From PALSA-505 sp035308365 (lineage in GTDB: Bacteria; Actinomycetota; Actinomycetes; Streptosporangiales; Streptosporangiaceae), in NCBI GenBank assembly GCA_035308365.1, contig DATGGU010000167.1, positions 1 to 45,577 on the forward strand: DNA of 45,577 nt, read 5' to 3'. The first letter of the stretch is position 1; every line of letters starts with the position of its first letter. This document shows, one piece after another, positions 29,693 through 36,862 of the stretch. The notes below the pieces were generated by a model. The model saw nothing but the letters and a program-made list of their open reading frames with translations. It had not been told where the DNA came from and did not search any database. A program made the translations under genes and the position numbers.

Positions 29693-30310
29693 GTGGACAG
29701 CCCATGGGTTCATCGCACCGCTGACGTGGATGAGAGCGCCGGGCTCGGGCCCCGCACGACGGTGTGGCATCTGGCCCAGATCCGGGAGAATGCCCGGCTC
29801 GGGGCGGACTGCATCGTCGGCCGGGGAGCGTACGTCGGGCCGGGGGTGGTCATCGGCAGCCAGGTCAAGCTGCAGAACTACGCCTTGGTCTATGAACCGG
29901 CCCGGCTGGAGGACCAGGTGTTCATCGGGCCCGCGGCCATACTCACCAACGATGTTTTCCCGCGCTCCACAGACCTGGCCGGAAATCTGAAGCGGCCAGC
30001 GGACTGGGAGGCGCTCGGCGTGGTCGTGCGGCAGGGGGCCTCGGTCGGGGCCCGCGCGGTGATCGTGGCCGGCGTCGTGATCGGGCGCTGGGCCCTCGTC
30101 GCGGCGGGTGCCGTCGTCACCCGGGACGTGCCCGGCTTCGCGCTGGTCGCCGGGGTCCCCGCCCGCAGGATCGGCTGGGTCGGCCGGGCCGGGGCCAGGC
30201 TGGCCGCCGACGGCGTGGACCGGTGGCGCTGCCCGCAGACCGGCGAGCAGTACCAGGAGACGGACACCGGCCTGGTCAGAACCGAGGACGCAGCCAGGGC
30301 CGCTGGCTGA
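29693..30310 (+). CDS. Hexapeptide-repeat N-acetyltransferase (WbpD/WlbB-like)
   Basis: 205 residues. Left-handed beta-helix with hexapeptide repeats: RTTVWHLAQIRENARLGADCIVGRGAYVGPGVVIGSQVKLQNYALVYEPARLEDQVFIGPAAILTNDVFPRS is the hallmark of UDP-2-acetamido-3-amino-2,3-dideoxy-glucuronate N-acetyltransferases (WbpD, WlbB): 'VFIGPxxxxTNDxxPRS' and later 'VVRQGASVGARAVIVAGVVIGRWALVAAGAVVTRDVPGFALVAGVPARRIGWV'. It would place an acetyl group on the 3-amino sugar made by the oxidoreductase and aminotransferase genes at 41-43 kb. GTG 29693 follows aagggggagg. Its C-terminal 35 bases overlap the convergent lytic-transglycosylase-like gene. Confidence 0.85.
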   Translation: MDSPWVHRTADVDESAGLGPRTTVWHLAQIRENARLGADCIVGRGAYVGPGVVIGSQVKLQNYALVYEPARLEDQVFIGPAAILTNDVFPRSTDLAGNLKRPADWEALGVVVRQGASVGARAVIVAGVVIGRWALVAAGAVVTRDVPGFALVAGVPARRIGWVGRAGARLAADGVDRWRCPQTGEQYQETDTGLVRTEDAARAAG

Positions 30311-31130
30311 GCCAGTACTGGGTACGCAGGATGTAGTTCTCGCCGCCGGGGCCACGGACTGGTCCGTCATGCCAGTCGCCCGAGTACCAGGCACCGACAC
30401 AACCCCACAGGTCACCGGCGTGATAGACGCCTCGGGACCGGTTCCGGTGATCGCGCAGCCACCACACCCAGCCCTCATAGCAGCCGCGGAGCCAGCCGCC
30501 GAGCACGTCCACGGCCGCGGCGGTGGAGTCCCGGTTCCACGGGTACAGGCCGGGCCAGCTGGTGGATTTCGCGCCAATAATCCCGAAGGTGACCGGGCAC
30601 GGCAGGTGCCCGTAACCGGGCAGGCATTCGCCGCGATCGCGGACATAATCTCCGTGGTTGTCCTGACGCCAGCCCGATTCCATGTACGCGATCGCCCGGA
30701 GCAGGTTGTCGGGCATGCCCCATTTCACCGCGGCCCATTGAAAAATCTCGTCGGTGGTGCCGGTGAAATGGCCGGTAATACGGCCGAGGATGTACTGGTT
30801 CCAGCGCGGGTCGTAGGCGTGGTCGGCATCGTTTGCGGGCCGGAGCCGCAGGTGGGCGGGAACTGTGCCGTTGTACCGGGTATTGCCGCGGCGTGGTTCC
30901 CAGGTCGACAGGTGCACCCTGGCGGCCGCCGCGGCGTCGCCCGGCAATGACGCGTACCGGCCCACCGGCAGCAACGAAAAGAACCCGTCCGGCGGAGGCG
31001 GAATGTTCTCAGGCAACTGCCCACCGGCGGGCCTGGCCACGTGCAAGGCAACCAGCACGCTGGCACCCAGCAGCACGACGGCGCCGACCGGCGGGAACAC
31101 AAGCCGCCACAAGCCAGAAACCCAGGTCAT
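30276..31130 (-). CDS. Membrane-anchored lytic-transglycosylase-like protein
   Basis: 284 residues. N-terminal signal anchor LWRLVFPPVGAVVLLGASVLVALHVARPA (helix 10-31); extracytoplasmic domain with EIFQWAAVKWGMPDNLLRAIAYMESGWRQDNHGDYVRD. A catalytic Glu151 sits in the A-x-x-x-x-E-S-G-W motif typical of SLT-fold glycosidases, and FGIIGAKSTSWPGLYPWNRDSTAAAVDVLGGWLRGCYEGW resembles the later 'G-x-x-Q-x' and helical portions. The protein also contains many Trp and Tyr, and Cys pairs that may form disulfides. It would cleave peptidoglycan or the secreted polymer. Its ATG (31130) overlaps the ATP sulfurylase stop as ATGA, so it belongs to the polysaccharide operon. Confidence 0.7.
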   Translation of the reverse strand: MTWVSGLWRLVFPPVGAVVLLGASVLVALHVARPAGGQLPENIPPPPDGFFSLLPVGRYASLPGDAAAAARVHLSTWEPRRGNTRYNGTVPAHLRLRPANDADHAYDPRWNQYILGRITGHFTGTTDEIFQWAAVKWGMPDNLLRAIAYMESGWRQDNHGDYVRDRGECLPGYGHLPCPVTFGIIGAKSTSWPGLYPWNRDSTAAAVDVLGGWLRGCYEGWVWWLRDHRNRSRGVYHAGDLWGCVGAWYSGDWHDGPVRGPGGENYILRTQYWLSQRPWLRPRF

Positions 31131-32416
31131 CTCGGGCCGCCCGCTCCCACCTCGCGGCCGGCTCCCGCGCTCGCCCCGGAGCCGGGCCGGGCCTCGCCGT
31201 TGGCGGGGCCGAGCACCCCGTTTCGTGGCGGGTAACTGCGGCGCAGTTCGGCGGCGATCTCCGGGGGAGTGAACCAGGCCGGCAGGTCGCGGCCCGCATA
31301 GAGCCGCTGGCGGAGTTCGGTGCCCGAAATCGACAGCGCGCCGGTGGGGGCCTCATCCTCGGGCAGATAGGCATCGCGGGAGGGCACATAGACCAGCCGC
31401 GGAAACGTCAGCACACCGATCCCGAGTTCGCCAGCATGCTGCCGCGCCAGTTCCTGCGCGGCATAGGGCGGATAGAACGGCCGTCCGGCAGAATTCGTCC
31501 CGGGCCCGGCGTGATCGCGGCCCACGATGAAATGCGTCGCACCGTAGTTCTTACGGATGATCGCGTGCCACAGGGCCTCACGCGGCCCAGCCATTCGCAT
31601 GGCGAGAGGCAGCAGAGAAAGCAGCACCCGGTCCCGTGGGTAATGCCGCAAAATGGCCTGGTAACAGCGCACACGGGTGGCCGGGTCGATGTCGCCCGGC
31701 TTGGTCACGCCCACCACCGGGTGCAGCAGCAGGTGCGCATCGGCCTGCCGGGCGGCCCGGAGCGTCAGTTCCTGATGCACCCGGTGCAGCGGGTTCCGGG
31801 TCTGGAAGGCCACCACGCGTGGCCAGCCGCGCCGCCCGAACGCGGCCCGGACCTGTGCGGGCGTATGCCGGAACTGCGGGAACTCCGGGCGCGACGGCAG
31901 CCGCAGCACCTTCAGTTCGCCCGTCAGGTACACCGGATGCGTGTCCCGCAGCAGGTAGCCGGCCCCGGGGTGAGCCGGATCCTGGGTCCCGAACACCGTG
32001 GCGGCCTCGGCTGCGCGATCAGGGCGCCAGGACTCTGCTACCCGCAATACGCCCAGGAGGCTCCCATCCGCATCCCGCAGGGCCAGGCTCCGCCCGGGAC
32101 GGGCGGCGGCGGCCACCTCATCGGGCACGTCCAGCATGACCGGGATGGGCCACAGGGTGCCATCTGCCAGGCGGACCGATTCGCAGACCCGCGAGTAATC
32201 CGCCTCGCCCAGGAAGCTGCGCAGCGGTGAGAATCCGCCGCAGGCGAGTAGTTCCAGGTCGCAGCGCTGCCGCCGGGTAAGCCGCCAGCCCGGCAAACCG
32301 GCTGCGTGCCGGGCCAGCTCCGCAGCCTCGTTGCCGGTCACCAGCAGGTCGACAAGCGCTCCACCGTGCGGTAGCCGGAAGGTTGTGACGGCCAACGCTC
32401 CTCCTCTTTGACGCAT
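31127..32416 (-). CDS. sat: ATP sulfurylase (sulfate adenylyltransferase, Sat type)
   Basis: 429 residues from ATG 32416, or 421 from TTG 32392, which lies just after aggagg. It makes adenosine-5'-phosphosulfate from ATP and sulfate. The motifs are clear: AFQTRNPLHRVHQELTLRAA (Q-x-R-N-P-x-x-x-x-H, nucleotide/sulfate site), HPVVGVTKPGDI, LLSLLPLAMRMAGPREALWHAIIRKNYGATHFIVGRDHAGPG (V-G-R-D-H-A-G-P, the phosphate-gripping loop), and a C-terminal FTPPEIAAELRRSYPPR. No APS kinase domain is fused and none is in the window, so PAPS must be finished by an enzyme encoded elsewhere. It lies 64 bases behind the sulfotransferase-like gene in the same operon, pointing to sulfation rather than assimilation. 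Confidence 0.9.
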   Translation of the reverse strand: MRQRGGALAVTTFRLPHGGALVDLLVTGNEAAELARHAAGLPGWRLTRRQRCDLELLACGGFSPLRSFLGEADYSRVCESVRLADGTLWPIPVMLDVPDEVAAAARPGRSLALRDADGSLLGVLRVAESWRPDRAAEAATVFGTQDPAHPGAGYLLRDTHPVYLTGELKVLRLPSRPEFPQFRHTPAQVRAAFGRRGWPRVVAFQTRNPLHRVHQELTLRAARQADAHLLLHPVVGVTKPGDIDPATRVRCYQAILRHYPRDRVLLSLLPLAMRMAGPREALWHAIIRKNYGATHFIVGRDHAGPGTNSAGRPFYPPYAAQELARQHAGELGIGVLTFPRLVYVPSRDAYLPEDEAPTGALSISGTELRQRLYAGRDLPAWFTPPEIAAELRRSYPPRNGVLGPANGEARPGSGASAGAGREVGAGGPR

Positions 32417-32480
32417 CCTGGCAGGGACTCCGGGCAGCCGGCCGACGGGGGCGACCGGTTACCGGCTACCCGGAGTCCGG

Positions 32481-33281
32481 CTATTCGGGCCCCCGGAACA
32501 TCTCGTAAACCCACCGGGCCCGCTCCCGGAGCGGGGCCAGCGCTGGATGGGCCCACTGCTCGCGCAGCGCGGCCTTGGCCCGGTCGCGTCCGGCCGACGG
32601 GATCCACTCATCGGCCGCCGGGCCGGCCCGGCGAGACAGCGCGGCGACCTCCGGCAGCAGTTCCCCGGCTGTCACGGTGCCCGACTCGAAGCCGAGCAGC
32701 ACCGGTGACAGCGTCCCGCGCAGCTTGATCAGCTCGAAGCACCGGTGCACGTTCTGCCCGGTCGGCTCGAACTCGGCGAACGTAGTTCCGAACCGCTCGT
32801 TGATCCGCCGGGTCACCGCGCCGAAGTCCTTGGTGATCTCCTCGAAGTCGGCGACCACGAAGCAGTTCCGCCAGCGGAACAGGCACTCGTAGAACCGCAC
32901 GTAGCCAACCAGGGCATCGCGCATCACCACGCCGGGTTCCCTGATGAGCTGGGACGTAATCGCCCCCTGCGGCTCCCGGATGACCGCCAGCGCCGGGACC
33001 CCGGCCCGCGCCGCGGCCACGAGCTGCGCCGGAGCGTGCAGGTGATGAGCCAGCCGGACCGGCACGGGCTGGGCGAGCTGCAGCGCGTAGACGGCAAATG
33101 TCGACGCCGACCTGGTGTAACCGTCGATCACGAACTCGGTCACCGAGCTGATCACTTCCGGGCTCGGCCCGGGGTATTTGTGCCGGGCGAACGGCAGGTA
33201 GAGCCGGGGGTACTCGGACACCCGCGTCCGCAGCCGGTGCCTCGCCCGCCGGGCGAGGGTGGGCCGCCCTGAAGTCGCCAT
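32481..33281 (-). CDS. Sulfotransferase-like protein
   Basis: 266 residues. A beta-strand-loop-helix TEFVIDGYTRSASTFAVYALQLAQPV (49-74) resembles the 5'-phosphosulfate-binding loop of PAPS sulfotransferases (the 'x-x-G-x-P-K/R-S-G-T/S-T/S' pattern, with R-S-A-S-T here). ALAVIREPQGAITSQLIREPGVVMRDALVGYVRFY resembles the 3'-phosphate-binding 'RxPxxxxxS' helix. FEEITKDFGAVTRRINERFGTTFAEFEP is the typical 'xxYExLxxDPxxxxxxIxxFLG' equivalent. It would transfer sulfate from PAPS to a sugar hydroxyl of the exopolysaccharide. The adjacent ATP sulfurylase supports this. The GT4 gene ends four bases upstream of its ATG. Confidence 0.72.
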   Translation of the reverse strand: MATSGRPTLARRARHRLRTRVSEYPRLYLPFARHKYPGPSPEVISSVTEFVIDGYTRSASTFAVYALQLAQPVPVRLAHHLHAPAQLVAAARAGVPALAVIREPQGAITSQLIREPGVVMRDALVGYVRFYECLFRWRNCFVVADFEEITKDFGAVTRRINERFGTTFAEFEPTGQNVHRCFELIKLRGTLSPVLLGFESGTVTAGELLPEVAALSRRAGPAADEWIPSAGRDRAKAALREQWAHPALAPLRERARWVYEMFRGPE

Positions 33282-33285
33282 CGCG

Positions 33286-34485
33286 TCACCGTTCCCTGCT
33301 CGTGGGGTGGCGCCGGTCCCGGCGGCGCCGGCGGGCCAGGAGCTGGTCGTATACGCCCAGGTAGGCCTGCTCCTGGCGATCCCAGGCCAGGTGCTTCTCG
33401 ATCAGCCGGCGGCCGGCCAGGCCCAGCTCCATGCGCCGCTGCGGGTCGCCCAGCAGCTCGTCGATCAGCGTGGCGAAGCGGGGCACGTCACCGGCCGGCG
33501 CATACACGGCAGCGCCGCCGGCCAGCACCCGGGTCTCGGCCAGGTCGAAGGCCACGAACGGCAACCCGAAGGCCATGTACTCCATGCCTTTGACCGGGGA
33601 CACGATTTCCTCCAGGTTCGGCTCCAGGCCCAGATCCGCGGTGGACAGGTAGGCAAAGGCCTCATCCTGGTCGGCCCACCCGGGAAAGCTCACCCAGTCT
33701 TCGATTCCGAGTTGTGCCGCCAGCCGCTGCGCCGGCTCTCTCGATTCGCCGTCGCCGACAAAGGCGAAGTGACAATCCGCGCGACCGATGACGTGGATCA
33801 GGTGGGCTACGGCCCGCAGCGCGACATCCAGCCGGTCCTGTGGGCCCATCAGCCCAAGCCAGCAGCACAGGAACGGTTTCCCGCACTTCAGCCCCGGCCG
33901 GGGCGGCCGCCGGTGGGTGCTGGACAGGCGCGGCCCGTTTCCTACCACGGTCACCGTTCCCGGCGCCAGGCGGCCGCGTGCGTACGCCGCCTCGGCCAGC
34001 GTGGAGTTGACGGTGATCACCTGGTTCGCCGCGCGGTAACTGCGCCGCTCGAGCCAGCACAGGACCCGGTATGCGGCCCCTTCCCGCCGGTAGCGCAGCG
34101 CGTAAAGCTCAGGTGAAAGGTCGCGCTGATCGAACACGAACGGCCGTCCGAGCAGCCGGAACGGCGCCGCGAACGCGAAGTAGATATCGGGGGTGCCGCT
34201 GACCTGGAGGGCGTCGAACCGGTCGGTGACAAACACCTTGACGGTCAGCAAGGCCGCCATGGCGAACGAGTAACTGTATTCGCGGAGGAAGCCCAGTGCG
34301 CTGGTGCCATCGGCGGGCGGCCGGTAGGTGTGCAGCCCGATTCCGGGAAACCGGCGGTTGCCGGGGTCGCTGCGGCAGATCACCGTGACCCGGTGGCCGT
34401 GCGCGCGCAGCGACGACGCCTGTTTCTGCAGCCGGTGATCGCGGGCAAGCGCGACGTTCTCCACCACCAGCAGGACGTGGCTCAT
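33286..34485 (-). CDS. GT4-family glycosyltransferase
   Basis: 399 residues in the GT-B fold. N-terminal acceptor domain: MSHVLLVVENVALARDHRLQKQASSLRAHGHRVTVICR. C-terminal donor domain: LKCGKPFLCCWLGLMGPQDRLDVALRAVAHLIHVIGRADCHFAFVGDGESREPAQRLAAQLGIEDWVSFPGWADQDEAFAYLSTADLGLEPNLEEIVSPVKGMEYMAFGLPFVAFDL, with the E-x(7)-E-like retaining motif (SPVKGMEYMAFGLP). It presumably adds one sugar of the exopolysaccharide repeat. ATG 34485 overlaps the phosphatase stop by ATGA. The Arg-rich C-terminus (RRRRRDRRHPTSRER) may help membrane contact. The donor sugar is not predictable. Confidence 0.87.
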   Translation of the reverse strand: MSHVLLVVENVALARDHRLQKQASSLRAHGHRVTVICRSDPGNRRFPGIGLHTYRPPADGTSALGFLREYSYSFAMAALLTVKVFVTDRFDALQVSGTPDIYFAFAAPFRLLGRPFVFDQRDLSPELYALRYRREGAAYRVLCWLERRSYRAANQVITVNSTLAEAAYARGRLAPGTVTVVGNGPRLSSTHRRPPRPGLKCGKPFLCCWLGLMGPQDRLDVALRAVAHLIHVIGRADCHFAFVGDGESREPAQRLAAQLGIEDWVSFPGWADQDEAFAYLSTADLGLEPNLEEIVSPVKGMEYMAFGLPFVAFDLAETRVLAGGAAVYAPAGDVPRFATLIDELLGDPQRRMELGLAGRRLIEKHLAWDRQEQAYLGVYDQLLARRRRRDRRHPTSRER

Positions 34486-35177
34486 GCCTGGATGCCCGCC
34501 TGCCCGTTCAGTGGCTGATCCGCCACTCCGCCGGCCGGCGGAGCGGTCAGGCCGATCGCTCCCTGCCCGCTGACGTCGAAGGCGGTCAGTGACCCGCGCC
34601 CCACCGGGACACGCCAGCTCTCGCCGTACACGCAGCCCAGGGCTACCAGGATGAGCCGGATCATCACGGCATGGGTCACCGCCACCACCGTCTCACCGAG
34701 ATGGCGGGAGCCGATGAGCTGCAGCGCGTCCACCATACGCTGCTGGGCGTCGGCCAGCCGCTCGCCAAGCGGGCAGACCGCCCGGCCGGGAGACGTCCGG
34801 TAAAGGGTGAACGCCTCCGGGTCGAACATGGCGGCTTCCTCGCAGGTCATGCCCTCCCACGCGCCATAGTCCACGTTGTTGAGGCCGTGCAGGATGCGGA
34901 TGTCGGGCACCCGGGCCTCGTCGGCGATGATCTGCGCGGTGGCGATCGTCCGGCGCAGCGGGCCGGTGTACACGGCGGCCAGGCCCGCGCCGGACAGGCA
35001 GCGGGCCGCGTCCACCGCGTCCTGGTAACCCTGCGCGTCGAGCGGAATGTCCCGGCGGCCCCGGTAGCGGTTCTCAATGTTCAGCGTGGTCGTGCCGTGC
35101 CGCACCAGGTACAGGCGGCACGCATCCACACCGGGCCCGTCCAGCGGCCGGGCGGGGGTCAGAACTTGGTCTGTCAT
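34482..35177 (-). CDS. Histidine phosphatase (phosphoglycerate mutase-like) in the polysaccharide operon
   Basis: 231 residues. The catalytic motif ACRLYLVRHGTTTLNIENRYRGRRDIPLDAQGYQDA contains the R-H-G triad (Arg26-His27-Gly28); the second histidine is in VVAVTHAVMIRLIL and the acid in NNVDYGAWEGMTCEEA. This is the phosphatase/mutase branch of the two-histidine phosphatases. In the operon it may dephosphorylate a sugar-phosphate intermediate or a lipid-linked product. ATG 35177 follows aaggacaagtg; the longer frame to 35282 lacks a ribosome site. The Wzc-like gene ends 37 bases upstream. Confidence 0.85.
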   Translation of the reverse strand: MTDQVLTPARPLDGPGVDACRLYLVRHGTTTLNIENRYRGRRDIPLDAQGYQDAVDAARCLSGAGLAAVYTGPLRRTIATAQIIADEARVPDIRILHGLNNVDYGAWEGMTCEEAAMFDPEAFTLYRTSPGRAVCPLGERLADAQQRMVDALQLIGSRHLGETVVAVTHAVMIRLILVALGCVYGESWRVPVGRGSLTAFDVSGQGAIGLTAPPAGGVADQPLNGQAGIQA

Positions 35178-35214
35178 CACTTGTCCTTCGTTCGGGAGGG
35201 TCGCGGGGCCACTG

Positions 35215-36843
35215 TCATGACGGGTCAGATGCCACGGTGATGTTGTTGGCGGGCCGGAACACGGGCAGGCCGTCGTGGGCATCGATCTCGTCCCGCAGCG
35301 GCCACACGTCCCGCTCCGGCGGGCCGACGATGACCGGGCCGGCCGGCCTGCTGCGCAGCCACCGATAGCGGCCGACGTTGTAGAGTACGGTGCCGATCAG
35401 CTTGCTGGTCCCCTCGTGCAGCTCGCCCATGGCCGCCTGCAGGTGGCTGCGGGTGGACTTCCGCGCGTCGCCCACCAGCATGATCATCTCTGCGAGGTGC
35501 GTGAGCGGCGCCGTGTCCGAGGTGGCCAGTACCGGCGGTGCGTCGATGACAACGAAGTCGGCGTGGCTGCGCAGCTCGCCAAGTATCGTGCGCAACGCGG
35601 GCCGCTGCAGGAACGCCGCCGGGTCGGCGGGAAGCGGTCCCGGCGGGACCACCCGCAGGTTGGGGATTCCGGCCGGCCGCTGCACGGTCAGCAGGTCGAT
35701 CTGATGATCGAGTACCGTGGTGAGCCCGTCGTCGTCCACCACGCCGAGCAGGCCGTGTGCGGTGCCCCAGCGCAGGTCGGCACAGACCAGGATGGTGCGC
35801 CGGCCCGATTGGGCGAGCGCGACCGCGAGGTTGGCCGCGACCATGCTCTTCTTCTCCCAGGACGGGCTCGTCACGAGCAGCGTCCTGGCGCCTCGCGCCG
35901 CCGCGGTGGCGATCACCCGGGTGCGCAGATTGCGGTAGGCTTCCGCGACGACCGAGCCGTCATTCCAGACGATCGTGAGCTGGCTGGCCGGATCCGGCCA
36001 GAGCGGGCGGAACGCGGGGATCAGCGCCAGAGCCGGGACACCGGTCCGCTCCTCGGCGTCGAAGGGGCCACGAATCCGGTCGTCGAGGTGGTCGCGGATC
36101 GCGGCGGTTCCGATGCCCACGCCCAGGCCGGCGATGAGCCCGGCAATGATATCGACCAGATAGTTGGGACTCGACGGGGACGTGGGCAGTGTCGCCGGGG
36201 TGATCAGCGTCGCGTGCAGCGTGGTCACCGCGGTGCTCGCCGGGGCTGCCGGCTGTGAGTGGGCCGGAGGGGGGACGGGTTTCGGCGACCGGTACGCGAT
36301 GTATGCCTCGGAGATGACCTGCGCCCGTTCACGGGCAACCCACGGCATCGGGTCGGAGTAGCCGATCTCCATGATGGACGAGCTGGCGGGCACGTTCACC
36401 GACAGCCCCTTCTGCAACACCGCGACGGGCACACCGAGGGAGTGGGAGGCGATCGAGAGGACCGCACCGGACATCACGATGCCCTTCTCCGTCACCATGT
36501 TGGGTCCCTGCAACGCCGCCGGGTCCGGAGAGGAGAACCAGACATTCACCTGGGTCTGCGACTTGTACGTCGGCGTCTGGTGATGTGCATATGCCGCTGC
36601 CGCGCCCACGACTGCCACGGTGATGATCAGAATCCAGCGCAGGTGTGCCAGCAGGAACCGGTTCCAGCCACCTGGTGCGTCCGGGGTGCGGCAGTACTGG
36701 CGAGTGGTCATCCCGGCCAGCTGGGTTCCCCGGCCGACCGGGGAATCCCTGGTGCCCAGGTGGCGGTCCAGCATTCCGCCGGGCGGGGACCGGCGGGGCC
36801 GAGCCGGCCGCCCGTTCATCCCTGCTGCCTGCTTGTCCGGCAT
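35215..36843 (-). CDS. Wzc/CapAB-like chain-length protein with degenerate nucleotide-binding motifs
   Basis: 542 residues. A cytoplasmic N-terminus, helix 1 (RWILIITVAVVGAAAAYAHH, 69-88), a Wzz-type extracytoplasmic loop with Pro-rich stretch (188-225), helix 2 (LVDIIAGLIAGLGVGIGTAAI, 229-249), then a P-loop ATPase domain like bacterial tyrosine kinases. Motif positions are TLLVTSPSWEKKSMVAANLAVALA (Walker A at 326-334), ILVCADLRWG (A' at 352-360) and FVVIDAPPVL (Walker B, Asp434). The usual GEGKST is WEKKSM and the A' Asp is Cys354, so ATP use is doubtful. There is no C-terminal Tyr cluster. ATG 36843 follows aagggaggtttgacggtc. Confidence 0.82.
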   Translation of the reverse strand: MPDKQAAGMNGRPARPRRSPPGGMLDRHLGTRDSPVGRGTQLAGMTTRQYCRTPDAPGGWNRFLLAHLRWILIITVAVVGAAAAYAHHQTPTYKSQTQVNVWFSSPDPAALQGPNMVTEKGIVMSGAVLSIASHSLGVPVAVLQKGLSVNVPASSSIMEIGYSDPMPWVARERAQVISEAYIAYRSPKPVPPPAHSQPAAPASTAVTTLHATLITPATLPTSPSSPNYLVDIIAGLIAGLGVGIGTAAIRDHLDDRIRGPFDAEERTGVPALALIPAFRPLWPDPASQLTIVWNDGSVVAEAYRNLRTRVIATAAARGARTLLVTSPSWEKKSMVAANLAVALAQSGRRTILVCADLRWGTAHGLLGVVDDDGLTTVLDHQIDLLTVQRPAGIPNLRVVPPGPLPADPAAFLQRPALRTILGELRSHADFVVIDAPPVLATSDTAPLTHLAEMIMLVGDARKSTRSHLQAAMGELHEGTSKLIGTVLYNVGRYRWLRSRPAGPVIVGPPERDVWPLRDEIDAHDGLPVFRPANNITVASDPS

Positions 36844-36862
36844 GACCGTCAAACCTCCCTTG

